Source: Lachnospiraceae bacterium UBA3316 (GTDB lineage Bacteria; Bacillota; Clostridia; Lachnospirales; Lachnospiraceae). Taken from it: 64,000 nt of DNA. The notes beneath the pieces are model-generated. The model had not been told where the DNA came from, did not search any database, and was given only the letters and a program-made list of their open reading frames with translations. Position numbers and translations under genes: made by a program. The stretch is taken from the NCBI GenBank assembly GCA_002361955.1, contig DESK01000052.1, forward strand, positions 1-64,000, in the 5' to 3' direction. Below, piece by piece: positions 6,475 to 15,018 of this stretch; the first letter of the stretch is position 1, and each line of letters starts with the position of its first letter.

Positions 6475-8997
6475 ATGAAAAATAAGATATCCCGATTTCT
6501 AACGAAAGGGCTTGTTTCAATTTTCGCCGTCTGTATTCTGGTTTTTGCGTTTCTTGGATCTTTTATAAACAAGAAAAGCGCCCAGACCATCGACCAGGTA
6601 GGGACTCTCTACATGGCCGGGATGAATGAACAGAAGACAAAGCATTTTGAAACGATATTGGAAATGTACGTATCCCCGGTGGAGGTGATGGCCGGGTACA
6701 TTACCAAAGAGGATGTGGAGGAGGAAGAGCTGGTTAAGCGGGCAAAGGAGACACATTTTGAATCCCTGTCGTATTACGCGAAGGACGGCAGTTTCCACAT
6801 GCTCTTTGGAGAGCCTATAGACTCCCTGAACCCTGAGCCTTTTTTGGAGTCTCTGGAGAAGGGGAAGAAAAAGGTGTCCGCAGGGGTGAATGTGAAGGGG
6901 GAACGGGTGATGCTGGTGGGCGTTCCCTTAAGCGACCCTCCGGCAGACAGGGAGGACTGCATTGCCCTGGTGGCGACCGTTCCTATGGAGTCTGTGAGCA
7001 AAAATCTTTTTGATGAGGAGGAAACTTCTCTTCTCTATTCTTTTTTGATCCGCAAGGACGGAAGCTTTGTGGTTCGCCAGTTTGATGAGTTCGGCGGCAA
7101 TTTTTTTGAGCGCGTCCGGACGGCCTGTGAGAGCAGGGAGAAGAGCTCGGAAGAATATATCGAGGCGATGAAGACGGCGATCAATAAGGGGGAGAGATAT
7201 TCCACCGTATATTGGATGGACGGGGAGAGAAGGAATATGTACTGCACAAGCCTCCCCGATTCCGAGTGGTATCTTGTGACCGTGATGCCTTACGGTTCCC
7301 TGAACGCCGCGGTGGACAACCTGAGCAGGTGGTGGCTCACAGCGGCCATCGGCGGCTGTATGCTTATCATGTCCGTCTTTCTGGTAGTGTTCCTAAACTA
7401 CCTCAAATTGAACCGGCACCAGATCCGGGAGGTGGAGGAGGCCAGGCAGAGCGCGGAGGAAGCCAACCGAGCCAAGAGTGAGTTTCTCTCCAACATGAGC
7501 CACGATATCAGGACGCCCATGAACGCGATCGTGGGCATGACGGCTATCGCCTCCGCGAAGCTGGATTATCCGCAGCAGGTGGAAAACTGCCTGAAAAAAA
7601 TCGCCCTGTCAAGCCGCCACCTGTTGGGATTGATTAACGACATCCTGGATATGTCAAAGATCGAGAGCGGGAAGATCACGCTGAATATGGAGAGGGTTTC
7701 CCTGCGGGAGATTATGGACGGCATTGTAAACATGGTACAGCCCCAGATTAAGGAAAAGGGGCAGTCCTTCGATGTGAGGATTTATGAGATTTCGGAGGAG
7801 TATGTTTATACAGACGGCCTGCGGCTGAACCAGGTACTGTTAAACCTCCTTTCCAACGCGATTAAATTTACGCCCAGGGAGGGTAGCATCTGGGTTTCCC
7901 TGTGGGAGGAGGAATCACCCAGAGGACAGGGATATGTGAGGATATTCCTTACGGTTAAGGATACGGGGATTGGCATGTCTGAGGAATTTCAGATGAAGAT
8001 TTTTGAATCCTTTATGCGGGAGGACAGCCAGCGGGTGCATAAGACAGAGGGCAGCGGCCTGGGCATGGCGATTACCAAATACATTGTAGACGCCATGGAT
8101 GGCACGATTCAGGTGGAAAGTAAGAAGGATGAGGGAACCGAGTTCCGTGTAACCTTTGATTTTGAAACGGCCCAGGGCCAGGAGGGGGAGATGATCCTTC
8201 CCGAGTGGAATATGCTGGTGGTGGACGATGACAGGCAGCTTTGCGAGAGTACGGCAGAGTCTTTAAAGAGCATCGGCATCCAGGCAGAGTGGACCTTGGA
8301 CGGTGAGTCGGCAGTGGAGCTTGCGGTGGCCCGCCACAGGAGCCACAGGGATTTTCAGGTGATCCTTTTAGACTGGAAGCTTCCGGGAATCAACGGCATC
8401 GAGACGGCCAGACAGCTCCGGCAGAAATTGCCGGAAAATATTCCCATTTTGCTGATTTCGGCGTATGATTGGAGTGAGATCGAGGACGAGGCCAGGGAGG
8501 CCGGGGTCAGCGGATTTCTTCCGAAGCCTTTGTTCCGTTCCACCCTGTACTATGGGCTGAAGCCCTTTATGACAGGGGAGTGCGCCGCGGCCGCGGAAGA
8601 GTGGCGTGTGAATTTTGGAGGAAAGAAGATTCTTCTGGCGGAGGATAATGAGCTGAACGCGGAGATCGCCATGGAGTTTTTGGGGGATCTGGGCTTTGAG
8701 GTCTTCTGGGCAGAGAACGGGGAAATCTGTGTGGAAGAGTTCCGAAATTCTCCTGTGGGCTGCTACAGTGCTGTTCTGATGGACATCCGCATGCCGAAGC
8801 TGAACGGGTATGAGGCCACGGAACAGATCAGAGCCATGGAGCGGGAAGACGCCAAGCTTCCGATCATCGCCATGACGGCGGACGCCTTTACCTCTGACAT
8901 CAAGCGGTGCATGGAACACGGCATGAATGCCCATATAGCGAAGCCCATCGACGTAGACAAGATGACACGTGTACTGCAAAAGTATCTGACGGAATAA
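6475..8997 (+). CDS. Membrane hybrid sensor histidine kinase with two receiver domains
   Basis: This protein has 840 aa: membrane segment about 9-30, an extracellular Cache-like sensor region about 31-285, membrane segment about 286-310, a short coiled coil, and HisKA with FLSNMSHDIRTPMN (phospho-His 343). The HATPase follows, with N box LLSNAIKF, DTGIGM and GSGLGMAI. Receiver 1 is at about 578-700 (phospho-Asp about 633 in LLDWKLPG) and receiver 2 about 715-838 (Asp about 770 in LMDIRMPK, then KPID). It autophosphorylates on ATP and passes phosphate through its receivers, most likely to the HPt protein encoded just upstream. The ligand is unknown. All catalytic residues look intact. Confidence 0.9.
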   Translation: MKNKISRFLTKGLVSIFAVCILVFAFLGSFINKKSAQTIDQVGTLYMAGMNEQKTKHFETILEMYVSPVEVMAGYITKEDVEEEELVKRAKETHFESLSYYAKDGSFHMLFGEPIDSLNPEPFLESLEKGKKKVSAGVNVKGERVMLVGVPLSDPPADREDCIALVATVPMESVSKNLFDEEETSLLYSFLIRKDGSFVVRQFDEFGGNFFERVRTACESREKSSEEYIEAMKTAINKGERYSTVYWMDGERRNMYCTSLPDSEWYLVTVMPYGSLNAAVDNLSRWWLTAAIGGCMLIMSVFLVVFLNYLKLNRHQIREVEEARQSAEEANRAKSEFLSNMSHDIRTPMNAIVGMTAIASAKLDYPQQVENCLKKIALSSRHLLGLINDILDMSKIESGKITLNMERVSLREIMDGIVNMVQPQIKEKGQSFDVRIYEISEEYVYTDGLRLNQVLLNLLSNAIKFTPREGSIWVSLWEEESPRGQGYVRIFLTVKDTGIGMSEEFQMKIFESFMREDSQRVHKTEGSGLGMAITKYIVDAMDGTIQVESKKDEGTEFRVTFDFETAQGQEGEMILPEWNMLVVDDDRQLCESTAESLKSIGIQAEWTLDGESAVELAVARHRSHRDFQVILLDWKLPGINGIETARQLRQKLPENIPILLISAYDWSEIEDEAREAGVSGFLPKPLFRSTLYYGLKPFMTGECAAAAEEWRVNFGGKKILLAEDNELNAEIAMEFLGDLGFEVFWAENGEICVEEFRNSPVGCYSAVLMDIRMPKLNGYEATEQIRAMEREDAKLPIIAMTADAFTSDIKRCMEHGMNAHIAKPIDVDKMTRVLQKYLTE

Positions 8998-9039
8998 AGC
9001 CCATCGTATGTATGAGAATAAAAAGAAAATGAAAGGGAA

Positions 9040-9693
9040 ATGATGACAAAAGCGATTATTTTTGATATGGACGGCGTGCTGACAGACACAGAGGCGGTCA
9101 GCGCCAGGGCATGGCGGGAGTGCGGGCTGCTCCAGCAGATCCGGGATATGGAGCAGACGATCCTGGACTGCATCGGCCTGAATGAGAATGACATGCGGGC
9201 ATACTTTGCCGGAAAATATGGGGAAGAGTTCGCCTACAGGGAATTTAAGAAAAACAAGTCCAGGATTTTTGAGGAGATCCTGGAGAAGGAGGGCATCCCT
9301 GTAAAGCCGGGAGCCAGGGAGCTTCTGGAATATCTGCGCCGGGAAGGCTGGGAGATCGGCCTTGCCAGCTCCACGAAGGGGTACAAGATCCGGGCGCGGC
9401 TGGAGAAAATAGGGCTTCTCTCCTACTTTGGAACGATTGTAGCGGGGGACATGGTCACCCACAGCAAGCCCCACCCGGAAATCTACCTGCGGGCCTGCGA
9501 AGAGATGGGCGTGAAGCCCCAGGAGACCTTTGCCATCGAGGATTCCCCCAACGGGATCCGGTCGGCCTGCGCGGCAGGCATGAAGGTTCTGATAGTCCCC
9601 GACCTGATACAGCCGGGGCGCGAGCTTTTAGAGATGGCCGCAGGGTGCTTTGCCTCCCTGGATCAGGTGAGGGAGTATCTGGAAGAAAAATAG
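9040..9693 (+). CDS. HAD-family phosphatase, beta-phosphoglucomutase-like
   Basis: The 217-aa protein begins MMTKAIIFDMDGVLTDTE, the DxD catalytic motif I of HAD hydrolases. It has a helical cap, motif II LASSTKG, a Lys in HSKPHPEIY, and motif IV AIEDSPNGIRSA. This is the subfamily I layout of sugar-phosphate phosphatases and beta-phosphoglucomutases; the substrate cannot be read from sequence. The start may be ATG 9040 or 9043. It lies 42 bp after the kinase on the same strand, with no clear functional link. Confidence 0.85.
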   Translation: MMTKAIIFDMDGVLTDTEAVSARAWRECGLLQQIRDMEQTILDCIGLNENDMRAYFAGKYGEEFAYREFKKNKSRIFEEILEKEGIPVKPGARELLEYLRREGWEIGLASSTKGYKIRARLEKIGLLSYFGTIVAGDMVTHSKPHPEIYLRACEEMGVKPQETFAIEDSPNGIRSACAAGMKVLIVPDLIQPGRELLEMAAGCFASLDQVREYLEEK

Positions 9694-9745
9694 TTATGTA
9701 AGAAAGTGATTCAGGTGTGATCAAATTTTAGATAGATTTGCGAAT

Positions 9746-9774
9746 GCTGCGGTGAACGAAGTGAACCGTAACAG
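9746..9774. repeat. Short repeat, copy 1 (before the FMN riboswitch)
   Basis: GGTGAACGAAGTGAACCGTAAC is matched closely by a second copy at 10045-10074, so the pair brackets the riboswitch. Each has a GTGAACGAAGTG core and complementary flanks (CGGT/ACCG here). It looks like a small intergenic palindromic repeat rather than a protein site. Confidence 0.45.
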
Positions 9775-9783
9775 AAAATTAGC

Positions 9784-9812
9784 TTGTATATTGGTTCCGC
9801 GTGGAGTATAAT
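9784..9812 (+). promoter_or_regulatory. Promoter of the riboflavin operon
   Basis: TTGTAT (9784-9789), a 17-base spacer, then TATAAT (9807-9812). The predicted start is near 9819, just ahead of the riboswitch. Confidence 0.75.
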
Positions 9813-9832
9813 GGTGGGCGTAAAGTGTATAA

Positions 9833-9942
9833 GATCTTCAGGGCGGGGTGAAAGTCCCCACCGGTGGTATAGCCCACGAGCCGAGAGGCTGATTCGGTGT
9901 GATTCCGAAGCCGACAGTATAGTCTGGATGGAAGAAGAGAGG
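9833..9942 (+). promoter_or_regulatory. FMN riboswitch (RFN element)
   Basis: The conserved RFN blocks are present in order: GATCTTCAGGGCGGGGTGAA, CCCCACCGGTGG, GCCCACGAGCC, GTGTGATTCCGAAGCCGACA, and GTATAGTCTGGATGGAAGAA. FMN binding is expected to favour the terminator at 9976-10012 and so reduce riboflavin synthesis when the cofactor is plentiful. Its place directly before ribD fits. Confidence 0.97.
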
Positions 9943-9975
9943 GCGGCGGCAGACGCGGCCTGGTTCATGTAGAGT

Positions 9976-10012
9976 AAGCTCTGAATGTCAGATTGTATTC
10001 AGGGCTTTTTTT
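9976..10012 (+). terminator. FMN-riboswitch expression-platform terminator
   Basis: AAGCTCTGAAT pairs with ATTCAGGGCTT and is followed by a run of T (to 10012), about 90 bp before ribD. This is the expected transcription-termination platform of the riboswitch. Confidence 0.9.
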
Positions 10013-10044
10013 GCCGCCATCCGGCTGCCCTGGCCGGGCACAAT

Positions 10045-10074
10045 GTTACTGTGAACGAAGTGGACGGTAACAAG
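10045..10074. repeat. Short repeat, copy 2 (after the FMN riboswitch)
   Basis: GTTACTGTGAACGAAGTGG followed by ACGGTAAC forms an imperfect hairpin (GTTACTGT/ACGGTAAC) and matches copy 1 at 9746-9774, including the trailing AAC and A-rich tail. It lies between the terminator and the ribD ribosome site. Confidence 0.45.
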
Positions 10075-10100
10075 AAAGCGGCTTATAGAGGAGGGGAGAC

Positions 10101-11204
10101 ATGAGAGACAGAGACTATATGAGAATGGCGCTGGAGGAGGCCGTAAAGGGGGAGGGCTGGACAAACCCCAACCCCATGGTGGGCGCTGTCATTGTAAAGG
10201 ACGGAAGGGTGATCGGCAAAGGCTTCCATGAAAGATACGGGAGGCTCCACGCCGAGAGAAACGCCATCGCGGACTGCAGAGAAAGCATGGAGGGAGCCAC
10301 CATCTATGTGACGCTGGAGCCCTGCTGCCATCACGGGAAGCAGCCTCCCTGCACGGAGGCCATCATTCGGGAGAGGTTTGCCAGGGTGGTCATAGGTTCT
10401 GACGATCCCAATCCCCTGGTGGCAGGCAAGGGCGTCCGGATTTTGCGGGAGCACGGCATCCAGGTGGATACCGGGGTAGAGAAAGAGGCCTGCGACGCCT
10501 TAAATCCCGTATTTTTTCACTACATCCGGACAGGAAGGCCCTATGTGGCCATGAAATACGCCATGACGGCGGACGGGAAAATCGCCACCTACACGGGAGC
10601 CTCCAAGTGGATCACCGGGGAGGCGGCAAGGCAGGAGGTCCAGAAGGCCCGCCACCGTTACGCGGGGATCATGGTGGGCGTCAATACGGTGCTGGCGGAC
10701 GATCCTATGCTGAATTGCCGTCTTCCGGGAGGGCATTCCCCTGTCCGCATTATCTGCGACACCCATCTGCGCACCCCCCTGGAGGCCCAGGTGGTGAGGA
10801 CGGCAGGGGAGATCCCTACGATCCTGGCTACAGCCTGTACAGACGAAGATACACAGAAAAAATACAGGGAGCGGGGCTGTGAAGTCCTTTGGATCCCCAA
10901 AAAGGACGGCCATATCGACCTGGCCCTGCTGATGGAGAGGCTTGGAGAGAAAAAGATCGACAGTATCCTGCTGGAGGGGGGCGGAAGCTTAAACTACAGC
11001 GCCCTTCAGGCCGGGATCGTGAATAAGGTGCAGACGTACCTGGCCCCGAAGCTCTTTGGGGGCGAAGGGGCGAAATCCCCGGTGGCAGGCCTGGGCGTGG
11101 AAACGCCGGACCAGGCGTTCCGGCTGGTAAACAGGCAGATCCGGGAAATCGGGGAGGATGTGCTGATTGAATGGGAGGTGGAGCCGTGTTCACGGGAATC
11201 ATAG
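10101..11204 (+). CDS. ribD: Bifunctional riboflavin deaminase/reductase RibD
   Basis: The 367-aa protein deaminates then reduces the pyrimidine intermediate of riboflavin synthesis. The N-terminal deaminase carries the zinc motifs HAERNAI and PCCHHGKQPPCTEAI; the C-terminal reductase, from about residue 145, begins RPYVAMKYAMTADGKIATY and has an LLEGGGSLNYS nucleotide-binding stretch. Length is normal. GAGGAGGGG precedes the ATG. It is the first gene of the rib operon under the FMN riboswitch and overlaps ribE by 19 bp. Confidence 0.97.
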   Translation: MRDRDYMRMALEEAVKGEGWTNPNPMVGAVIVKDGRVIGKGFHERYGRLHAERNAIADCRESMEGATIYVTLEPCCHHGKQPPCTEAIIRERFARVVIGSDDPNPLVAGKGVRILREHGIQVDTGVEKEACDALNPVFFHYIRTGRPYVAMKYAMTADGKIATYTGASKWITGEAARQEVQKARHRYAGIMVGVNTVLADDPMLNCRLPGGHSPVRIICDTHLRTPLEAQVVRTAGEIPTILATACTDEDTQKKYRERGCEVLWIPKKDGHIDLALLMERLGEKKIDSILLEGGGSLNYSALQAGIVNKVQTYLAPKLFGGEGAKSPVAGLGVETPDQAFRLVNRQIREIGEDVLIEWEVEPCSRES

Positions 11205-11842
11205 AAGAGAAAGGACGGATCATCGCCATCCGGCGGGGGGTTCGATCCTCCGTTTTGCAGATCGCCGGGCAGAAGATCTTCGGGGATCTGAAGCTCGGGG
11301 ACAGCGTGGCCGTAAACGGCGTATGCCTGACGGTCACGGACATGGCAGACAGTACCTTTACAGCGGATGTGATGAGCGAAACACTCAGCCGAAGCTCCCT
11401 CGGGGAGCTGAAGCCCGGCAGCCCGGTAAATCTGGAGCGGGCCATGGCGGCGGACGGCAGGTTTGGGGGACATATCGTATCGGGCCATATCGACGGCGTC
11501 GGGACGATCACAAAGGTCAGGCGGGATGACAATGCCGTCTGGTATACGGTCAAAGCCCCGGAAAAGCTCATGCGCTATATTGTGGAGAAGGGCTCTATCG
11601 CCATTGACGGCATCAGCCTGACAGTGGCCAGGGCCGACAGGGAAGAATTTTCCGTGTCCATCATCCCCCATACGCTCCGGGAGACGGTGCTCGAAAGCAA
11701 GGGCGTGGGCAGCATCGTGAATCTGGAGAACGATGTGGTAGGAAAATATGTGGAGAGATTCCTCGCCTGGCCTGCCGCGGAGGAGACAAAAGAACAGACG
11801 GGCGGAATTACAATGGAGTTTTTGGCAAAGGCAGGATTTTAA
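11186..11842 (+). CDS. ribE: Riboflavin synthase alpha chain
   Basis: The 218-aa protein starts at GTG 11186 (FTGIIEEKG follows), chosen because this N-terminus is invariant in the family and GGGAGGTGG sits in front. It dismutates two lumazine molecules to riboflavin. Two duplicated lumazine-binding halves are visible (GIIEEKGRI..., then GGHIVSGHIDGVG...). The final ~18 residues are a linker-like tail. It overlaps the ribD end, which suggests coupling. Confidence 0.95.
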   Translation: MFTGIIEEKGRIIAIRRGVRSSVLQIAGQKIFGDLKLGDSVAVNGVCLTVTDMADSTFTADVMSETLSRSSLGELKPGSPVNLERAMAADGRFGGHIVSGHIDGVGTITKVRRDDNAVWYTVKAPEKLMRYIVEKGSIAIDGISLTVARADREEFSVSIIPHTLRETVLESKGVGSIVNLENDVVGKYVERFLAWPAAEETKEQTGGITMEFLAKAGF

Positions 11843-11911
11843 TCATAGAATAGAGGCCGTAACTGTGAGGGTGCCAAACAGCTGCGGCAGGACAAGGAGG
11901 TATGACAGCAG

Positions 11912-13111
11912 ATGTTTAGATTCAGTACGATTCCGGAGGCCGTGGAGGATCTGCGGGCCGGGAAGATTATTATGGTTACAGATGACGAAGACAGGGAAAA
12001 CGAGGGCGATTTTATCTGCGCGGCCCAGTTTGCCACCACGGCCAATGTGAATTTTATGGCCACCCATGGAAAAGGGCTGATCTGTATGCCCATGGCGGAA
12101 GAATATATCAGGAAGCTTCAGTTCCCCCAGATGGTGACGGTAAACACAGACAACCACGAGACGGCATTTACCGTTTCCATTGACCATGTATCCACCACCA
12201 CAGGGATCTCGGCGGCAGAGCGCTCCATCACGGCCATGAAGTGTGTGGAAGAGGGGGCAAAGCCGGAGGATTTCCGGAGGCCGGGGCATATGTTTCCCCT
12301 GCTGGCTAAAAAGAACGGGGTTCTGGAGAGAAATGGCCACACGGAGGCCACGGTGGACCTTCTGCGGATCGCAGGCTTAAAGGAGTGCGGGCTTTGCTGC
12401 GAGATCATGCGGGAGGACGGCACCATGATGCGTACTACGGAGCTGAAAGCCCTTGCCGAAAAGCATGGGATCCGCCTGATCACCATCGCCCAGCTGCAGC
12501 AGTACCGGAAGATCCATGACAAGCTGGTAGAGCGGGTGGCCGATGTGAAGATGCCCACCAAATACGGAGATTTCCGGGCCTACGGTTATGTGAATAAGCT
12601 GAACGGGGAGCATCACGTGGCGCTGGTAAAGGGCGATATCGCCGACGGGGAGGACTTGCTGTGCCGGGTGCATTCGGAGTGCCTGACAGGAGACGCCTTC
12701 GGCTCCCTGCGCTGTGACTGCGGCCAGCAGTTCGCGGCGGCCATGAGCCAGATCGAGAAAGAGGGCCGGGGCGTTATGCTCTATATGCGCCAGGAAGGCC
12801 GGGGCATCGGCCTGATCAATAAGCTGCGGGCCTATGAGCTTCAGGACGGCGGGATGGATACGGTGGAGGCCAACCTGGCCCTGGGCTTTGACGAGGATCT
12901 GAGGGAGTATTATATCGGTTCCCAGATTCTCCGGGATCTGGGGGTAAAATCCATGCGTCTTCTGACGAACAATCCTCTGAAGGTTCATGGGCTGGAGGAC
13001 TACGGCATTCAAATCATCAAGAGGGTGCCGATCCAGATGGAGGCCACCAAGTACGACGCCTTTTACCTGAAGACGAAGCAGAAAAAAATGGGGCATATAT
13101 TAAATTATTGA
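11912..13111 (+). CDS. ribBA: Bifunctional DHBP synthase/GTP cyclohydrolase II RibBA
   Basis: The 399-aa fusion supplies both riboflavin precursors. Residues 1-200 are the dihydroxybutanone-phosphate synthase (DDEDRENEGDF acidic motif, THGKGLICMP). Residues about 205-399 are GTP cyclohydrolase II, with the zinc-binding cysteines in HSECLTGDAFGSLRCDCG and the RQEGRGIGL motif. Both active sites look complete. The ribosome site is AAGGAGG. It is third in the rib operon. Confidence 0.97.
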   Translation: MFRFSTIPEAVEDLRAGKIIMVTDDEDRENEGDFICAAQFATTANVNFMATHGKGLICMPMAEEYIRKLQFPQMVTVNTDNHETAFTVSIDHVSTTTGISAAERSITAMKCVEEGAKPEDFRRPGHMFPLLAKKNGVLERNGHTEATVDLLRIAGLKECGLCCEIMREDGTMMRTTELKALAEKHGIRLITIAQLQQYRKIHDKLVERVADVKMPTKYGDFRAYGYVNKLNGEHHVALVKGDIADGEDLLCRVHSECLTGDAFGSLRCDCGQQFAAAMSQIEKEGRGVMLYMRQEGRGIGLINKLRAYELQDGGMDTVEANLALGFDEDLREYYIGSQILRDLGVKSMRLLTNNPLKVHGLEDYGIQIIKRVPIQMEATKYDAFYLKTKQKKMGHILNY

Positions 13112-13145
13112 TTCACTCGGCAGAGGTATAGAAAGGAAGAAAATT

Positions 13146-13613
13146 ATGAGCGTATATGAAGGAAAAGTAGTAGCAAAAGATATCAAGGTGGGAATCGTGG
13201 CAGCACGGTTTAATGAATTTATCGTATCGAAGCTGGTAAGCGGCGCCATGGACGGACTGACCCGCCATGACGTTAAGGAGGAGGATGTGGATATCGCCTG
13301 GGTTCCGGGAGCCTTTGAGATCCCCCTGATCGCTTCAAAGATGGCAAAGAGCGGCAAATATGACGCCGTGATCTGCCTGGGGGCCGTCATCCGGGGCGCT
13401 ACCTCTCACTATGACTATGTGTGCAATGAGGTTTCAAAGGGAATCGCCTCCGTATCTCTCGATTCCGGCATTCCTGTGATGTTCGGCGTTGTCACCACGG
13501 AAAATATTGAGCAGGCAATCGAGCGGGCCGGCACGAAGGCCGGGAACAAGGGCTACGACTGCGCCCTGGGAGCCATCGAGATGGTAAATCTCATCCGGGG
13601 AATCGAGGCATAA
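13146..13613 (+). CDS. ribH: Lumazine synthase
   Basis: The 155-aa protein condenses the two riboflavin precursors into lumazine. It shows the family signature ARFNEFIVSKL, the GAFEIPL loop, GAVIRGATSHYDYV with the catalytic His, and GVVTTENIEQA. Length and order at the end of ribD-E-BA-H are normal. A strong terminator follows. Confidence 0.97.
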   Translation: MSVYEGKVVAKDIKVGIVAARFNEFIVSKLVSGAMDGLTRHDVKEEDVDIAWVPGAFEIPLIASKMAKSGKYDAVICLGAVIRGATSHYDYVCNEVSKGIASVSLDSGIPVMFGVVTTENIEQAIERAGTKAGNKGYDCALGAIEMVNLIRGIEA

Positions 13614-13636
13614 GCGCGAAGCTTGGAAGCATGGCC

Positions 13637-13677
13637 GGGCAGGCAGGTACCGCAGCAGTACCGCCTGCCCTTTTTTT
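13637..13677 (+). terminator. Terminator of the rib operon
   Basis: GGGCAGGC..GTAC pairs with GTACC..GCCTGCCC, followed by seven T. Confidence 0.92.
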
Positions 13678-13773
13678 GTGTCCATTTGCGGCCGCGCCCA
13701 AGCCGGCAGTTGTTAAAATGTCCCAATTTTTTACTGCCTAAAATGTGCATTTCATGGAATTTGCGATTGGGAA

Positions 13774-13802
13774 TTGACAAAGGGGAGAAGGGGACGTATA
13801 GT
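13774..13802 (+). promoter_or_regulatory. Promoter of the LacI-type regulator
   Basis: TTGACA (13774-13779), a 17-base spacer, TATAGT (13797-13802). The start is predicted near 13809, so the operator at 13814-13829 lies directly in the initially transcribed region. Confidence 0.8.
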
Positions 13803-13813
13803 GATAACAGAAC

Positions 13814-13829
13814 GTGAATACGTATTCAC
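13814..13829. promoter_or_regulatory. LacI-family operator 1 (autoregulatory)
   Basis: GTGAATACGTATTCAC is a perfect 16-bp palindrome with the central CG typical of LacI-family operators. It is placed where a bound repressor would block the promoter. An identical copy plus the following GAAA occurs before the amylosucrase gene. Confidence 0.85.
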
Positions 13830-13854
13830 GAAAATGAACATCAGGAGCTTTCAC

Positions 13855-14859
13855 ATGATTACAATGAAGGAATTAGCGGCGCTGACGGGAGTCTCCCAGC
13901 CCACCGTATCCAGGGTTCTGAACGGAAATACTTCGGTAAACCCGGAGGTGGCAAAAAAGGTTTGGGACTGCGCCAGGGAACATAACTATCAGCCGAATAT
14001 GATCGCCCGGGGCCTCAATGGCAGCCAAACCTGCCTGCTGGCCGTGATGGTGCCAAACATTGCCAATCCCTTTTTTGCCGACGTGATCAAGGCCATCGAG
14101 GGGACGGCGGAAAAGGCGGGCTACAGTATTTTGACCTTCAATTCGGATTACAGCCTGCAAAAGGAGGAAAAATGCCTGAGGCTTCTGCAGCAGTACCGGG
14201 TGGACGGCCTGATCGCGGCGCCCTCCCGGGATGACGAGGAAGGGACGAGGCATTTCGGGGAGCTTACGATTCCCTGGAGGATCTTGACGCGATGCTCTGA
14301 CAGGATGGATTCCGTATATGTTTCCCATGAGAAGGCCGGGGCCATGGTGGCCGCCCATCTGCTTCAGAGGGGAATACAAAGGTTTCTCTTTGTGGGAAAG
14401 GAGGGGGATGATAAGGGCCTGGGGTTTGAGAGAGGGCTGAGAACGGGAGGCGTAGATACGGAACGGCAGCTGACAGTCATCTGGGAAGAGGACAGGGAGA
14501 GGCTTTCGTCCAGGATCGCTGCGTATATGTCTTCTTTTTCGGACAGGGCGGGGATCTTTGCTTCCAATGACATGGAGGCCCTGCTGGTGTTGAACATCCT
14601 GCAGAGGGTGGGGATTCCGGTGCCCGGGCGGGCAGCCCTGGTGGGCTTTGACAATACGTTTATCAGCAGCCAGATCCAGCCGGGGATCACCAGTGTCAAT
14701 CAGCCGGTGGAGGAGATGTGCCGCTTTGTGGTGGAGGATCTGATCCGGCAGATACAGAAGAAAGAAAAGAAACCTCATGCCGTCCGCCATACGGAATTTG
14801 CGGCGAACCTGGTGGTGCGGGCCAGCACGGATACTGGCAGCTGTTCCGGCGGAAAATGA
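13855..14859 (+). CDS. LacI-family transcriptional repressor, probably sucrose-responsive
   Basis: The 334-aa protein starts at ATG 13855 (MITMKELAALTGVSQPTVSR), 10 bp after AGGAG; longer upstream frames run through the operator and are not used. The N-terminal HTH and hinge (VSQPTVSRVLNGN, PNMIARGLNG) are followed by a periplasmic-binding-type sensor domain (VMVPNIANPFFADVI, ASNDMEALLVL, LVGFDNTFIS). Two identical palindromes flank the gene, one before itself and one before the amylosucrase-fructokinase genes, so it probably represses both sets until a sugar ligand binds. Sucrose or a derivative is inferred from the neighbours only. Confidence 0.88.
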   Translation: MITMKELAALTGVSQPTVSRVLNGNTSVNPEVAKKVWDCAREHNYQPNMIARGLNGSQTCLLAVMVPNIANPFFADVIKAIEGTAEKAGYSILTFNSDYSLQKEEKCLRLLQQYRVDGLIAAPSRDDEEGTRHFGELTIPWRILTRCSDRMDSVYVSHEKAGAMVAAHLLQRGIQRFLFVGKEGDDKGLGFERGLRTGGVDTERQLTVIWEEDRERLSSRIAAYMSSFSDRAGIFASNDMEALLVLNILQRVGIPVPGRAALVGFDNTFISSQIQPGITSVNQPVEEMCRFVVEDLIRQIQKKEKKPHAVRHTEFAANLVVRASTDTGSCSGGK

Positions 14860-14881
14860 GGCAAACAGAAGACGGAAAAAC

Positions 14882-14910
14882 GGGCGAAACCCGCGGGGGC
14901 GTGTTTCGCC
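14882..14910 (+). terminator. Hairpin after the repressor gene
   Basis: GGGCGAAAC pairs with GTTTCGCC about 25 bp past the lacI-type stop. Only ATATTTAC follows, so this is at best a weak terminator, allowing some read-through into the sugar genes. Confidence 0.35.
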
Positions 14911-14925
14911 ATATTTACAAACAAT

Positions 14926-14941
14926 GTGAATACGTATTCAC
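14926..14941. promoter_or_regulatory. LacI-family operator 2 (before amylosucrase)
   Basis: GTGAATACGTATTCAC is identical to the palindrome at 13814-13829 and lies 78 bp before the amylosucrase start. No convincing -35/-10 pair is visible around it. Confidence 0.85.
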
Positions 14942-15018
14942 GAAAGAGGAGGTCCACGGCGGCATAAGCATCCGCCGCAGGGACAGATACAGAAAATAAA
15001 AGGAGGATACAGTCGGGT

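Noticed and set aside
8368..9474. A 368-codon minus-strand open frame opposite the kinase and HAD genes
   Set aside because: It lies antisense to two clear protein families and has the Arg/His/Pro/Leu-rich composition of an antisense reading of GC-rich genes.
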